NCBI GenBank assembly: GCA_023954045.1
Contig: JAMLIR010000001.1
Span: forward strand, 124,001 to 188,000
DNA: 64,000 nucleotides
DNA from: Burkholderiaceae bacterium
GTDB lineage: Bacteria > Pseudomonadota > Gammaproteobacteria > Burkholderiales > Burkholderiaceae_E
Direction of reading: 5' to 3'
Positions 40,288 through 49,793 of the stretch are shown here, one piece after another (the stretch's first letter is position 1; each line of letters begins with the position of its first letter). The notes under the pieces are model-generated. The model was not told where the DNA came from, did no database searches, and was given only the letters and a program-made list of their open reading frames with translations. A program made the position numbers and the translations under genes.

Positions 40288-41327
40288 CAGTGCCCCCGCA
40301 GCGGCAGGTTGAACAGCAGGTTCTGCGGCTTCATCCTCAGCACCCCGGCCTCGTCGGCGGCCAGCGCCAGGTAGACCGGCTTGCCGGCGACCGCCGGGTC
40401 CTGGTCCTCGAGCCGCTCGAAGTCCAGCCGCATCAGCAGCAGGATGCGGCGGTGCTCGTCGGGCGTGAGCCCCTCCTCGCGGTACAGCTTGTCGAGCAGC
40501 TGCGAGGCTTGCGCGTCCAGCCCGACGTGCCAGCGCCAGCGCGCGTCGTCGATCGAGGCGAGCGTCGTCACACGAACCGGCACGCCGAGCAGGTGCCCGA
40601 CCCAGCGGCGGACAAGGTCGCAGAACATCGCCGACGCGGTGCGGCCGTGCGTGATCTCGACCGCGAAATCGTGGCGCTCGTCGCGCCCGAAGTACGCCGA
40701 TGCGTTGGGGCGGTCGATCACTTCGAGGTCGACGTCCGCCCCCGCCTTCGTCCTGACGTTCGCCTGCGCGAGCAGGCGACCGAGGTTGCCGAGCCCCGGG
40801 TCCCCGGCGCGCGCCTCGACGGTCTCGAGGTCGGCGAGCACGACGCGGTTCTCGAGCAGCGAGACGCGCTGCTCGCGGAACCACAGCTCGGCCACGCGCA
40901 GCAGCAGCCCGTCCTCGCTGTCGGCCAGCATGTGGTGGACGATGATTTGCGCGAGCTGCGCGACGAACAGCGGCGGCACGTCGATGCGCCCGGAGTGCTG
41001 CGCGTCTGCGAAGATCGCGACGTAGGCGGCCTGCAGGTTCGGGGCGCCCAGCAGGCGGTCCCGAAAGCGCAGGAACAGCCGCCAGTTCTCGCGCGCGTCC
41101 GCGTCGGCCAGCGCGTCGAGCTCGCCGCTGGCGCCGGTGGCGACCGGCCGGCGCGGCTCGGCCATCAGCGCGGCGTGCAGCGCGCGCTCGGCCTCGCAGG
41201 ACTCGGCGACCGGCGCGAGTTCGGGCCGCTCGAGGTACGCGCGCAGGAACGCGTCGGTCGGCTGCAGCCCGCCGTGCTCGTCGGCGTCGAGCAGCGCCAG
41301 CCCCGAGTGGATCCAGAACGGCTTCAT
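40287..41327 (-). CDS. Conserved hypothetical protein of betaproteobacteria (DUF6352-like)
   Basis: 346-aa protein opening MKPFWIHSGLALLDADEHGGL...DAFLRAYLERPEL, a pattern I know from an uncharacterised betaproteobacterial family that regularly sits next to accA/alkA. Other conserved-looking parts are LFVAQLAQIIVHHMLADSEDGLLLRVAELWFREQRVSLLE and DDARWRWHVGLDAQASQLLDKLY. It is probably cytoplasmic, as no signal or membrane segment is seen. The function is unknown; the linkage to DNA repair and fatty-acid genes is conserved but uninformative. Confidence 0.8.
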   Translation of the reverse strand: MKPFWIHSGLALLDADEHGGLQPTDAFLRAYLERPELAPVAESCEAERALHAALMAEPRRPVATGASGELDALADADARENWRLFLRFRDRLLGAPNLQAAYVAIFADAQHSGRIDVPPLFVAQLAQIIVHHMLADSEDGLLLRVAELWFREQRVSLLENRVVLADLETVEARAGDPGLGNLGRLLAQANVRTKAGADVDLEVIDRPNASAYFGRDERHDFAVEITHGRTASAMFCDLVRRWVGHLLGVPVRVTTLASIDDARWRWHVGLDAQASQLLDKLYREEGLTPDEHRRILLLMRLDFERLEDQDPAVAGKPVYLALAADEAGVLRMKPQNLLFNLPLRGH

Positions 41328-41370
41328 CGGGCCAGGGCCTGTCCCGTCGGCGCTTGCGCGGCCAGCCTGC

Positions 41371-42831
41371 TCACGAGCGTCGCCAGACCGTGCCGGCCGG
41401 CGTGTCCTCGAGCACGATCCCCTGCGCGGTGAGCTCGCCGCGGATCCGGTCGGCCGTCGCGAAGTCGCGCGCCTTCTTGGCTGCCGCGCGCGCGGCGATC
41501 ATCGCGTCGATCGCCGCGTCGTCGGGCACACCGGCGGCCGCCTGCGCCGCGTCGCTGCCGTGCAGGCCCGTACGCTTGACCTCCGACGGAGCGCGTGCCA
41601 GCAGCCCGAGCAGCCCCGCGAGGCGGCGCAGGCGCGCCTCGGTCGCCGGGACCTGGGTCGCGCGCTCGCCGCCGCCCTGCCCGCCCGGGGCCGCGGCCCG
41701 CGCGCGGTTCAGCTCGCTCGCGAGGTCGAACAGCACCGACAGCGCGACCGGCGTGTTGAAGTCGTCGTCCATCGCTTCGCGAAAGCGCGCCGCCTGGGGA
41801 TCGTCCCAGTCGATCGGGGCCGGCTCGCCCGCCGCCGCCGCGCCCTCGTCGGACAGCGCACCGTAGAGCCTCAGCAGCGCCTGGCGAGCGTCCTCGAGGT
41901 GCGCGTCGGAGTAGTTGAGCGGGCTGCGGTAGTGCGCGCGCAGGATGAACAGCCGCACCACCTCGGCGTCGAACTTCCTCAGCACTTCGCGGATCGTGAA
42001 GAAGTTGCCGAGCGACTTCGACATCTTTTCGTCGTCGACGCGCACGAAGCCGTTGTGCATCCAGTAGCGCACGAAGCGGCAGTTCAGCGCGCCTTCGCTC
42101 TGCGCGATCTCGTTCTCGTGGTGCGGGAACTGCAGGTCGGCGCCGCCGCCGTGGATGTCGATCGTCTTGCCGAGCAGGCTGGTGGCCATCGCCGAGCACT
42201 CGATGTGCCAGCCCGGGCGGCCGAAGCCGTAGCGCGATTCCCACTTCGCCTCGCCGGGCTCGTCGGCCTTCGCCGCCTTCCAGAGCACGAAGTCGAGCGG
42301 ATCCTGTTTCGCGTCGTCGACCGCGACGCGCTCGCCGGCACGCAGGTCGTCGAGCGACTTGCCCGACAGGCGGCCGTAGCCGGGGAACTTGCGCACCGCG
42401 TAGTTGACGTCGCCGTCGGCGGCCCGATAGGCGAGTCCGTTCTTCTCGAGCAGTTCGATGAGCCCGAGCATCTGCGGCACGTACTGCGTGGCGCGCGGCT
42501 CCTGGTCGGGGCGCTCGACGCCGAGCGCGTCGGCGTCCTCGTGCATCGCCCGGATGAAGCGGGTCGTGAGCTGCGAGATCGTCTCGCCGTTCTCGACCGC
42601 ACGCCGGATGATCTTGTCGTCGATGTCGGTGATGTTGCGCACGTAGGTGAGGCGGTATCCCGACGCGCGCAGCCAGCGCTGCACCACGTCGAACACCACC
42701 AGCACGCGCGCGTGGCCCACGTGGCACCAGTCGTAGACCGTCATGCCGCAGACGTACATGCGCACCTTGCCCGGCTCGAGCGGGACGAATTCTTCCTTGC
42801 TGCGCGTGAGCGAGTTGTAGATCCGGAGCAT
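41371..42831 (-). CDS. cysS: Cysteinyl-tRNA synthetase
   Basis: 486-aa class I synthetase. It has zinc Cys28 (YVCGMTVYD), the HIGH-like HVGH at 37-40, the zinc region [34 protein letters not shown], and KMSKSLGNF. The C-terminal anticodon-binding part ends with [31 protein letters not shown]. An Ala/Gly-rich insert ([20 protein letters not shown]) is seen around residue 375. It charges tRNA-Cys. It is divergent from the TPR gene. Confidence 0.98.
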   Translation of the reverse strand: MLRIYNSLTRSKEEFVPLEPGKVRMYVCGMTVYDWCHVGHARVLVVFDVVQRWLRASGYRLTYVRNITDIDDKIIRRAVENGETISQLTTRFIRAMHEDADALGVERPDQEPRATQYVPQMLGLIELLEKNGLAYRAADGDVNYAVRKFPGYGRLSGKSLDDLRAGERVAVDDAKQDPLDFVLWKAAKADEPGEAKWESRYGFGRPGWHIECSAMATSLLGKTIDIHGGGADLQFPHHENEIAQSEGALNCRFVRYWMHNGFVRVDDEKMSKSLGNFFTIREVLRKFDAEVVRLFILRAHYRSPLNYSDAHLEDARQALLRLYGALSDEGAAAAGEPAPIDWDDPQAARFREAMDDDFNTPVALSVLFDLASELNRARAAAPGGQGGGERATQVPATEARLRRLAGLLGLLARAPSEVKRTGLHGSDAAQAAAGVPDDAAIDAMIAARAAAKKARDFATADRIRGELTAQGIVLEDTPAGTVWRRS

Positions 42832-42909
42832 GGGTCGGGGCCTGGCGGACCGGCGCGGACGGCGCCGGCTGGGCGCGGGGCGCCCGGCGGCCGGCAAGGC
42901 GCGATTGGC

Positions 42910-42915
42910 TAGAAT
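42910..42915 (+). promoter_or_regulatory. Possible -10 element of the TPR gene
   Basis: TAGAAT, a common -10 form in betaproteobacteria, lies only 6 bases before the ATG at 42922. No good -35 is seen at 17 bp. If used, the transcript would be leaderless or the true start would lie further in. Confidence 0.25.
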
Positions 42916-42921
42916 GCGCGG

Positions 42922-43650
42922 ATGCGATCGAGTATAGCAGCGTCGACCCTGCTGTTCGCCGCCGCCCTCGGCGCCGGCGCGCCGGCCGCCGGGGCGGAGG
43001 ACGCCGCCCAGGTGGCGCCCGCTCCCCGGACCGGGCCCGCGGCCGCCCCCGCTGCAGGCGCCGCTACCGCTCCCGCTGCAGGCGCCGCCGCCGCGCGCGC
43101 CAGCGATCCCCGGGCCGCGACCGCGGCGCTGGAATCGGCGCGCAAGCTCTTCGCCGAGCACCGCAACGACGAGGCGCTGGCGGCGATCGACTCCGGCCTG
43201 AAGGCTTCGCCCGCCGACGCGCAACTGCGCTTCCAGCGCGGCGTGGTGCTCACCGCCATGGGGCGCACCGACGAGGCAATCGCCGCCTTCGAGGCGCTGA
43301 CGCAGGAATTCCCCGAGCTGCCCGAGCCGCACAACAATCTTGCCGTGCTGTACGCGGCGCGCGGCGACCTCGACCGCGCGCGCGCGGCCCTCGAAGACGC
43401 GGTACACGCGCTGCCCTCGTACGCGCTGGCGCACGAGAACCTGGGCGACGTCCACCTGCGGCTGGCCGAGCGCGCCTACGAACGCGCCACGAAGGCCGAC
43501 GCCGCGAACCGCTCGGCCCGCGAGAAGCTCGCGCTGGCCCGCGAGCTGATCTCGAAGGTGTCGCCCGCCGCGAGCCGGCCGGCCGACGCCCGGCCCGCCG
43601 AACCGCGCCCCGCCGCAGCGTCCGGCGCGACCCCCGCCGCCGCGCGCTGA
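42922..43650 (+). CDS. Periplasmic TPR-repeat protein
   Basis: 242-aa protein with a signal peptide (residues 1-24, ending AAGA), an Ala/Pro/Gly-rich linker (~27-60) built from duplicated 16-base segments ([15 protein letters not shown]), then about three TPR units (~65-170: [104 protein letters not shown]). It would be a protein-interaction scaffold in the periplasm. The same gene sits between cysS and the cyclophilin in other Burkholderiales. The C-terminal Ala/Pro tail is low-complexity. Confidence 0.88.
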   Translation: MRSSIAASTLLFAAALGAGAPAAGAEDAAQVAPAPRTGPAAAPAAGAATAPAAGAAAARASDPRAATAALESARKLFAEHRNDEALAAIDSGLKASPADAQLRFQRGVVLTAMGRTDEAIAAFEALTQEFPELPEPHNNLAVLYAARGDLDRARAALEDAVHALPSYALAHENLGDVHLRLAERAYERATKADAANRSAREKLALARELISKVSPAASRPADARPAEPRPAAASGATPAAAR

Positions 43651-43689
43651 GCAGCCCGGCCCTCTTTCACGACCTCACCGGAGTCCACG

Positions 43690-44286
43690 ATGCTCAAGAA
43701 ACTGCCGTTGATCGGCGCCCTCGTCGCAGCCCTCTCCGTCGTGCCCGAGGGCGCGTCGGCGGCCCCGAACCCGCAGGTGCTGGTGAAGACCTCGATGGGC
43801 GAATTCGTGATCGAGCTCTATCCGGACAAGGCGCCGGCGAGCGTGGCGAACTTCCTGCAGTACGTGAACGACGGTTTCTACAGCGGGACGATCTTCCACC
43901 GCGTGATCGGCAGCTTCATGATCCAGGGCGGCGGGTTCACCGCCGAGCTCTACAAGGGGCAGCTGCGCCCGAAGGCGACGCGCGCGCCGATCGCGATCGA
44001 GTCGAAGAACGGACTGAAGAACGACACCGGCTGGGTCGCGATGGCGCGCACCGGCGACCCGAACTCGGCGACCAGCCAGTTCTTCGTCAACGTCGTCGAC
44101 AACGTCAACCTGAACTACCCGAACCCGGACGGCCACGGCTACGCGGTGTTCGGCAAGGTGGTGAGCGGGATGGACGTGGTGAACGCGATCCGCAAGGTGC
44201 GCACCACCTCGGTCGGCCCGTACCAGGACGTGCCGGTCGACGCCGTCGTGATCGATTCGATGGCCGTCGTCGGCGGCGCCCGGTGA
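43690..44286 (+). CDS. ppiA: Periplasmic cyclophilin-type peptidyl-prolyl isomerase
   Basis: 198-aa precursor with a signal peptide (residues 1-24, ASAAP) and one cyclophilin domain. Core motifs are NFLQYVNDGFYSGTIFHRVIGSFMIQGGGF (active-site Arg in FHRV), MARTGDPNSATSQFFVNV and GYAVFGKVVSGMDVV. It speeds folding of envelope proteins by isomerising prolyl bonds. Many Burkholderiales carry a second, cytoplasmic ppiB next to it; only one copy is here. The stop overlaps the lpxH start (GTGA). Confidence 0.95.
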   Translation: MLKKLPLIGALVAALSVVPEGASAAPNPQVLVKTSMGEFVIELYPDKAPASVANFLQYVNDGFYSGTIFHRVIGSFMIQGGGFTAELYKGQLRPKATRAPIAIESKNGLKNDTGWVAMARTGDPNSATSQFFVNVVDNVNLNYPNPDGHGYAVFGKVVSGMDVVNAIRKVRTTSVGPYQDVPVDAVVIDSMAVVGGAR

Positions 44287-45101
44287 TCGAAGTCGGGCGA
44301 GCGGCGCGCGAAGCCGCGCTGTTCTGCTCCGACATGCACCTGGGCGACCACGACCCGCGCACCGCGGCGCTGTTCTTCGAGCGGCTCGACGGCGAGGCGC
44401 GCGCGGCCAGCCACCTGTTCCTGCTGGGCGACCTGTTCGAGGCGTGGGTCGGCGACGACCAGCCCGACGCGGTCGCGCGCGAGCTGCTCGATCGGCTGTC
44501 GGCGCTCGCCGCCGCCGGGACGCGCGTCTACGCGATGCGCGGCAACCGCGACTTCCTGCTCGACGTCGCGTTTCCGCCCGCCGCGGCAGCGCGGCCCGCG
44601 CAGCCGTTTCGCGAGCGCAGCGGCGCGGCGCTGCTCGAGGATCCGTGCACGGTCATGCTGTTCGGCGAGCCGGTGCTGCTCGCTCACGGCGACGCGCTGT
44701 GCACCGACGACGTCGACTACCAGCACGCCCGCGCGCTGGCGCGCAGCGAGGGCTGGCAGCGCGACTTCCTCGCGCGCCCGCTGGACGAGCGGCTGCGGAT
44801 CGCGCGCGAGTTGCGCGGCGAGAGCCGCCGGGTCCAGGCAGCGCGCGCGATGGGCGACGCCGATCCCGGCGACGTGAATCCGCGCGCGATCGACGCGGCG
44901 ATGCGCGCGGCGCGCGTGCGCACGATGGTGCACGGGCACACCCATCGGCCTGCCTGCCATCGCTGGAAGCTGGACGGCGCGCCGGCATGCCGCTGGGTGC
45001 TGCCCGACTGGCACGCGGGCCGTGCCGGGCTCGAGCGCGGCGGCTTCCTGCGCGTGGACGCGACCGGCTGGACGACGACCGGCGGACCGGCCGGCAACTG
45101 A
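44283..45101 (+). CDS. lpxH: UDP-2,3-diacylglucosamine diphosphatase LpxH
   Basis: 272-aa calcineurin-type phosphoesterase. Metal motifs are Asp17-x-His19 (FCSDMHLGDH), GDLFEAWVGDD, GNRDFLL, AHGDALCTDD and the final HGHTHRPA. It cleaves UDP-diacylglucosamine to lipid X in lipid A synthesis at the inner membrane. It starts at GTG 44283, coupled to the cyclophilin gene. Confidence 0.95.
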   Translation: MIEVGRAAREAALFCSDMHLGDHDPRTAALFFERLDGEARAASHLFLLGDLFEAWVGDDQPDAVARELLDRLSALAAAGTRVYAMRGNRDFLLDVAFPPAAAARPAQPFRERSGAALLEDPCTVMLFGEPVLLAHGDALCTDDVDYQHARALARSEGWQRDFLARPLDERLRIARELRGESRRVQAARAMGDADPGDVNPRAIDAAMRAARVRTMVHGHTHRPACHRWKLDGAPACRWVLPDWHAGRAGLERGGFLRVDATGWTTTGGPAGN

Positions 45102-45108
45102 GGCCGCG

Positions 45109-45855
45109 CTACTCGACCATCCGGTTCAGCGCCGGCGCATCGAGCGGCTCGCACGACTCGGTGACCTCGCCGCCCAGCCGGGCCAGCGCCGCCTGCAGTT
45201 GCTCGATCGTGCGGTCCTGTTCGGCCACGTGGTCGATCAGCCGGTGCAGCGCGAGCGACAGCGGGTCGTCGCCGCCCTGCGTGACCGCGTAGGCCGAGAA
45301 CCCCATCTTCTGCGCCTGCGCCTCGCGGCGCTTGTCGGCGTCCTCGACGATCACCCGCGCCGGAATGCCGACCGCGGTCGCGCCGGCCGGCACCGCCTTG
45401 AGCAGTACCGCGTTCGAGCCGACCCGCGCGCCGGCACCTACGGTGAACGGCCCCAGCACCTTGGCGCCGGCGCTGACGACGACACCGTTCTCCAGCGTCG
45501 GGTGGCGCTTCCTGCCACGGTCGAGCGACGTGCCGCCGAGCGTGACCCCCTGGTAGATCGTGCAGTCATCGCCGACCTCGGCGGTTTCGCCGATCACCAC
45601 GCCCATGCCGTGATCGATGAAGACCCGCCTGCCCATCTTCGCGCCGGGATGGATCTCGATGCCGGTGAGCAGCCGGCCAAGCTGCGATACCGCGCGCGCC
45701 AGCGTCTGCAGGCCCGAATTCCACAGCGCATGCGCAACCCGGTGCAGTGCCAGCGCGTGCACGCCCGGATAGCACAGCAGCACCTCGAGCCTCGAACGCG
45801 CGGCCGGATCCTTTTCCAGCACGGCGGTGATGTCCTCCCGCAGGCGCGCGAACAT
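45109..45855 (-). CDS. cysE: Serine O-acetyltransferase
   Basis: 248-aa enzyme with the short N-terminal helical region ([45 protein letters not shown]) and a left-handed beta-helix ([68 protein letters not shown]). The catalytic His is in IDHGMG. It makes O-acetylserine for cysteine synthesis. This is the shorter form, with an epsilon-type core and a C-terminal helical tail. It converges on lpxH with a 7-bp gap. Confidence 0.96.
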   Translation of the reverse strand: MFARLREDITAVLEKDPAARSRLEVLLCYPGVHALALHRVAHALWNSGLQTLARAVSQLGRLLTGIEIHPGAKMGRRVFIDHGMGVVIGETAEVGDDCTIYQGVTLGGTSLDRGRKRHPTLENGVVVSAGAKVLGPFTVGAGARVGSNAVLLKAVPAGATAVGIPARVIVEDADKRREAQAQKMGFSAYAVTQGGDDPLSLALHRLIDHVAEQDRTIEQLQAALARLGGEVTESCEPLDAPALNRMVE

Positions 45856-45890
45856 CGGGACCCCTCCGAAAGTGGACGAACCGCTCCAGT

Positions 45891-47084
45891 TTAAGCGCTT
45901 TGCGGCGGTCCTGCCGTCGACGCGGGCAAGTGGACCCAGCCGCTCATCAGGCGGCGCGCGCTGCGCGAGAGCACCGCCTTGTCGAAGCACCAGCCGTCCG
46001 GCCCCTGCGAGACCTCCGCACCCACCGCCAGCACGCCGGAGACGTGGCCGATCCGGGTCGGCACCCCGGGCAGCGTCCGGGCGATCTCGGCGACCACGGT
46101 GCCGGGCAGCGCCGCGGCCGCCGCCAGCGCGATCGAGCCGGTGCCGGTGAATGCGTGATGCAACTTGCCCATCGACATGATCCGCGCCAGCAGGTCGATC
46201 CGGTCTGCGCCGACGTCGACGCCGGCGCTGGTGCGGTAGCCGGTCGGCCGCGCCACCCAGGCCACCTTCGGCGTGGCCGGCCGAAACGCAGTGGCGTACT
46301 CGGCGTCGTCGGCGAGGCCCATCCGCACCGCTGCGGCCGCGCGGATCGCCTCGAGCCGGGCGAGCAGCTTGCGTTGCCGATTGAACCCGTCGGGCAGCTC
46401 GCGGCCGGTGAGTCCCAGCGCCTCGGCGCGCACGAACACGGTCGGGTTGCCGGCCGTGATCATCGTCGCGCGGATGCTGCCCAGGCCGGGCACGGCGAGC
46501 TCGTCCTGCGGCGCGCCGGTTGGCAGCAGCGGAAGGACGCCGGCGCCTGCATCGTCGCCCCCGCCCTCGCGCCGCGGCTCGAGGAACTCGAGCCGGATCT
46601 CGGCGCCGGGAAACGGCACGCCGTCCTCCATGAACGCGCCGTCCTCGAGCACCTCGCCGTGGCGCACCGGAACGAACGCGTCGATGCGCTGGCCCACGTT
46701 CTGCTGCCAGATGCGCACGCGCGTCAGGCCGTCGACCGGCGCGACCAGCCCTTCGGCGATCGCGAACGGGCCGACCGCCGCCGACAGGTTGCCGCAGTTG
46801 CCCGACCAGTCGATCAACGGCTCGCCGATCGAGACCGCGCCGAACAGGTAGTCGACGTCGCAGTCGTCGCGGGTCGACGGCGCGATCAGCACGACCTTGC
46901 TCGTGCTCGAGGTCGCGCCGCCCATCCCGTCGGTGTGCTTGCCGTACGGATCGGGGCTGCCGATCACCCGCAGCAGCAGCGCGTCGCGCTCGCGCGGCGA
47001 GCGCGGCAGGTCGCGCACGTGAAAGAACACGCCCTTGCTGGTGCCGCCGCGCATGTAGACGGCCGGGATGCGTCGCAGGTTCAT
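45891..47084 (-). CDS. prpF: PrpF-family 2-methylaconitate cis-trans isomerase
   Basis: 397-aa protein of the PrpF branch of the diaminopimelate-epimerase fold. It opens [24 protein letters not shown]; the motifs [32 protein letters not shown] (active-site Cys) and [18 protein letters not shown] are diagnostic. PrpF acts in the 2-methylcitrate route of propionate breakdown, but the usual partners (prpB, prpC, acnD) are not in this window. A related role in another dicarboxylate isomerisation cannot be excluded. It overlaps the trmJ stop by four bases. Confidence 0.85.
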   Translation of the reverse strand: MNLRRIPAVYMRGGTSKGVFFHVRDLPRSPRERDALLLRVIGSPDPYGKHTDGMGGATSSTSKVVLIAPSTRDDCDVDYLFGAVSIGEPLIDWSGNCGNLSAAVGPFAIAEGLVAPVDGLTRVRIWQQNVGQRIDAFVPVRHGEVLEDGAFMEDGVPFPGAEIRLEFLEPRREGGGDDAGAGVLPLLPTGAPQDELAVPGLGSIRATMITAGNPTVFVRAEALGLTGRELPDGFNRQRKLLARLEAIRAAAAVRMGLADDAEYATAFRPATPKVAWVARPTGYRTSAGVDVGADRIDLLARIMSMGKLHHAFTGTGSIALAAAAALPGTVVAEIARTLPGVPTRIGHVSGVLAVGAEVSQGPDGWCFDKAVLSRSARRLMSGWVHLPASTAGPPQSA

Positions 47085-47869
47085 CGCCGGGTTCTCGCGT
47101 GCTTCTCGATCTGCGTGCAGATGCCGCGCAGGATGTCGACCTCCTCGGTCTCGAGCCGGGCGCGGGCGAACAGCCGGCGCAGCCGCGGCATCAGCTTCTT
47201 CGGATGGCGCGGATCGAGGAACCCGATCTCCACCAGCGCGCGCTCGAGGTGCGCGAACAGCGCCTCGACCTGCGCGTGCGTGGCGTGCTTCGGCGCGGGC
47301 GCCCCGTCGGCGGCCCTCGGCAGCACTGCCGCCGCCGCGGCGTCGACCGCTGCGGCGACCGGCGCGTCCGCCGCCGCATCGACCGGCTGGATCGTGCGCG
47401 CGCGCAGGCACCAGGCGAGGACCTGCACCGCCTGGGCGAGGTTCAGCGACGCGTAGTCCTCTTCGCCGGGAATGCTGCACAGTGCCTGGCAAAGGCCGAC
47501 TTCCTCGATCGACAGGCCGGTGCGCTCCGCGCCGAACACGAAGGCGACGCGGTGCGCGCCGCCGGCGGCGAGTTCGCGCTCGGCCAGCCGCGCGCACGCG
47601 TCGGGCAATTGCGGATCGGGGCCGAATTCGCGCGGCTCGGCGCTGACCGCGATCGCCAGCGTGGTTCCCTCCAGCGCCTGCGCCAGCGACGTCACGACGC
47701 GCGCGCCCGCCAGCACGTCGTCGGCGCGGCTCGCGCGCGCGATCGCCTCGGGGTGGCTGCGCACGCCGGGGTCGCGCGGCGCCGCGAGCACCAGGCGGCG
47801 CAGGCCCATCGCCCGCATCGCCCGCGCCGCGGCGCCGACGTTGCCGGGATGGCTCGTGCCGACCAGCAC
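47081..47869 (-). CDS. trmJ: tRNA/rRNA methyltransferase of the TrmJ/LasT (SpoU) family
   Basis: At least 262 aa. SPOUT-fold motifs are [22 protein letters not shown] (motif 1), [19 protein letters not shown] (motif 2) and [19 protein letters not shown] (motif 3), matching TrmJ, which 2'-O-methylates position 32 of tRNAs. The first usable start in frame is GTG 47869, which would delete the first strand (DRVEFVL). The frame stays open to a TAA at 47930-47932 with no ATG or GTG further up, only CTG 47920. The gene may use a rare start, or the protein may really begin at the GTG. An Ala-rich linker lies in the middle. Confidence 0.88.
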   Translation of the reverse strand: MLVGTSHPGNVGAAARAMRAMGLRRLVLAAPRDPGVRSHPEAIARASRADDVLAGARVVTSLAQALEGTTLAIAVSAEPREFGPDPQLPDACARLAERELAAGGAHRVAFVFGAERTGLSIEEVGLCQALCSIPGEEDYASLNLAQAVQVLAWCLRARTIQPVDAAADAPVAAAVDAAAAAVLPRAADGAPAPKHATHAQVEALFAHLERALVEIGFLDPRHPKKLMPRLRRLFARARLETEEVDILRGICTQIEKHARTRR

Positions 47870-47973
47870 GAACTCGACGCGGTCGAACCACGCCGGCGCG
47901 GGACGATGAAGGCTTGCCAGGGCGATCCCTTAGAATGACGGGTTCTGTTCAGTCACTACAGGCCCGATCGCCC

Positions 47974-48804
47974 ATGCATCCGATGCTGAACGTGGCGGTC
48001 CGGGCGGCGCGTCGCGCCGGCCGGATCATCAACCGCGCGAGTCTCGACCTCGAGACGCTCGCGGTCGCGCGCAAGCAGCGCAACGACTTCGTGACCGAGG
48101 TCGACCACGCCTCGGAAAAGGCGATCATCGAGACCCTGCTCACCGCGTATCCGGACCACACGATCTTAGCAGAGGAGTCCGGCCATCTCGTGAAGGGCAT
48201 GGCCGCCGGCCCCGAGCACAAGGTCGAGCAGGCCGAGCACGTCTGGATCATCGATCCGCTCGACGGCACCACCAACTTCATCCACGGGCTGCCGCAGTAC
48301 GGGATCTCGATCGCGCTGATGCAGCGCGGCGTGGTCACGCAGGCGGTCGTCTACGACCCGAACCGCGACGAGCTGTTCACCGCCTCGAAGGGCGCCGGCG
48401 CGTTCCTGAACGACCGCCGCGTGCGGGTCTCGAAGCGCCAGAAGCTCGACGAGGCGCTGATCGGCACCGGGTTCCCCTACCGCAAGCTCGACCAGCTCGA
48501 GGAGTACCTGGCGATCTTCCGCAGCCTGACCGAGCGCGCGGGCGGCATCCGGCGCCCGGGCGCGGCGGCGCTCGACCTCGCCTACGTCGCCTGCGGGCGC
48601 TTCGACGGCTTCTTCGAGATGGGGCTGTCGCCGTGGGACGTCGCGGCCGGCAGCCTGCTGATCACCGAGGCCGGCGGCCTGGTCGGCGACTTCCACGGCG
48701 AGCCCGACTACCTGTTCTCCGAGCGCGTGGTCGCCGGCACGCCGAAAGTGTTCGTCGCGATGATCGGCCTGCTGCGCGGCATGCCGCCGGTCGACAGAGG
48801 CTGA
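47974..48804 (+). CDS. suhB: Inositol-1-monophosphatase SuhB
   Basis: 276-aa Li-sensitive phosphatase: [27 protein letters not shown] (metal site) and [17 protein letters not shown]. The start at ATG 47974 ([25 protein letters not shown]) is the standard start of the family; an in-frame ATG at 47914 is not needed. SuhB also joins rRNA antitermination complexes in enterobacteria. TAGAAT at 47931-47936 may be its -10. It is divergent from trmJ. Confidence 0.96.
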   Translation: MHPMLNVAVRAARRAGRIINRASLDLETLAVARKQRNDFVTEVDHASEKAIIETLLTAYPDHTILAEESGHLVKGMAAGPEHKVEQAEHVWIIDPLDGTTNFIHGLPQYGISIALMQRGVVTQAVVYDPNRDELFTASKGAGAFLNDRRVRVSKRQKLDEALIGTGFPYRKLDQLEEYLAIFRSLTERAGGIRRPGAAALDLAYVACGRFDGFFEMGLSPWDVAAGSLLITEAGGLVGDFHGEPDYLFSERVVAGTPKVFVAMIGLLRGMPPVDRG

Positions 48805-48826
48805 GCGAGGGCTGGGCGGCTGCGGC

Positions 48827-48839
48827 GCCGGGCCCCGGC
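48827..48839. terminator. Small GC hairpin between convergent suhB and MBL genes
   Basis: GCCGGG, C, CCCGGC: symmetrical sequence 22 bases after suhB and 10 bases before the stop of the convergent gene. It could form a short hairpin and act on both transcripts. No U-tract. Confidence 0.35.
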
Positions 48840-48848
48840 TGCCACGCT

Positions 48849-49793
48849 TCAGGCGCCCGAATCGAGCCAGGCGGCCAGCCCGTCGGCGTTCAGCATGATG
48901 TCGAGCTCGAAGAGCTCGAACAGCGCCGGCCCGTTCACCGGCCAGTCGTTGCGGCGCGCCTCCTCGATCAGCATCGCGCGCACGCCTTCGCGCAGGCGCT
49001 CGGCGCGCGCCGGCCCGGCGTCGCGGCAATCGAGCGCGAGCCGCACGTGCGCATCGATCAGCCGGTGCAGGTCGACGCCGTGGCGCTGCACGTCGGTCAC
49101 CTGCCCGAAGTGGGTCACGTAGATCGCGCCCGGCGACCTCGCGAGCAGCCGGTCGATCGACGCGTGCAGCGCCGGCGGATCGAACTGCACCGGCGTCGTC
49201 GACGGGAAGATCGCCTGCCGCCCGTCGCGCTCGAGCTCGCGGTACGACAGCCCGAACGTGTCGCCGGCGAAGACGTGGCCGGTGCGCTCGTCGACGATGC
49301 ACGCGTGATGGCGGGCGTGCCCGGGCGTATCCAGGAACTCGAACTGGCGCCCGTTCAGCGACAGGGTCGCGCCGTCGGGCATCTCGACGACCCGCGCGGC
49401 CGGCACCGGGACGATGTCGCCGTACATGCGCTGCGCAGCCTCGGCGCCGTAGACCTCGACCGTCGCCGCGGCCAGCCGCGTCGGGTCGATCATGTGGCGC
49501 GCGCCGCGCGGATGCACCGCGAGCCGCGCGTTGGGGAAGTTCGCCATCAGCGTTCCGGCGCCGCCCGCGTGGTCCAGGTGCACGTGGGTGAGCATCACCC
49601 AGTCGACCTTCCCGGCACCCAGGCCGCGCTCGGCCAGCGCCGCCAGCACCCGCGGCAGCGAGTCGTTCGAGCCGGTGTCGACGATCGCCGCGCGACCGCC
49701 CTCGACGACGAGGTGCACCGCATCGAGCATCGGGCGCACGAAACCCGAGTCGACGGCGACGATTCCCTGGCCGTAATCAATCGAAGAGGGCAT
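48849..49793 (-). CDS. MBL-fold metallo-hydrolase (glyoxalase II/hydrolase type)
   Basis: 314-aa protein with metal motif THVHLDHAGG, then AVHPRGARHMIDP, TPGHARHHACI, FAGDTFG and YVTHFGQV. The order of ligands fits a two-metal hydrolase of the MBL superfamily. A family-typical C-terminal helical part (LREGVRAMLIEEARRNDW) suggests thioester or acyl hydrolysis. The start at ATG 49793 lies 17 bases inside the Nudix gene. The substrate is unknown. Confidence 0.85.
   Translation of the reverse strand: MPSSIDYGQGIVAVDSGFVRPMLDAVHLVVEGGRAAIVDTGSNDSLPRVLAALAERGLGAGKVDWVMLTHVHLDHAGGAGTLMANFPNARLAVHPRGARHMIDPTRLAAATVEVYGAEAAQRMYGDIVPVPAARVVEMPDGATLSLNGRQFEFLDTPGHARHHACIVDERTGHVFAGDTFGLSYRELERDGRQAIFPSTTPVQFDPPALHASIDRLLARSPGAIYVTHFGQVTDVQRHGVDLHRLIDAHVRLALDCRDAGPARAERLREGVRAMLIEEARRNDWPVNGPALFELFELDIMLNADGLAAWLDSGA

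Noticed and set aside
43040..43105. Duplicated CCGCTGCAGGCGCCG segments in the TPR gene
   Set aside because: They encode an Ala/Pro/Gly linker after the signal peptide; this is common low complexity in this genome, not an independent repeat element.
47931..47936. TAGAAT as a full suhB promoter with TTGCCA at 47914
   Set aside because: The spacing is only 11 bp, so the two cannot form one sigma-70 promoter. TAGAAT alone is mentioned under suhB.
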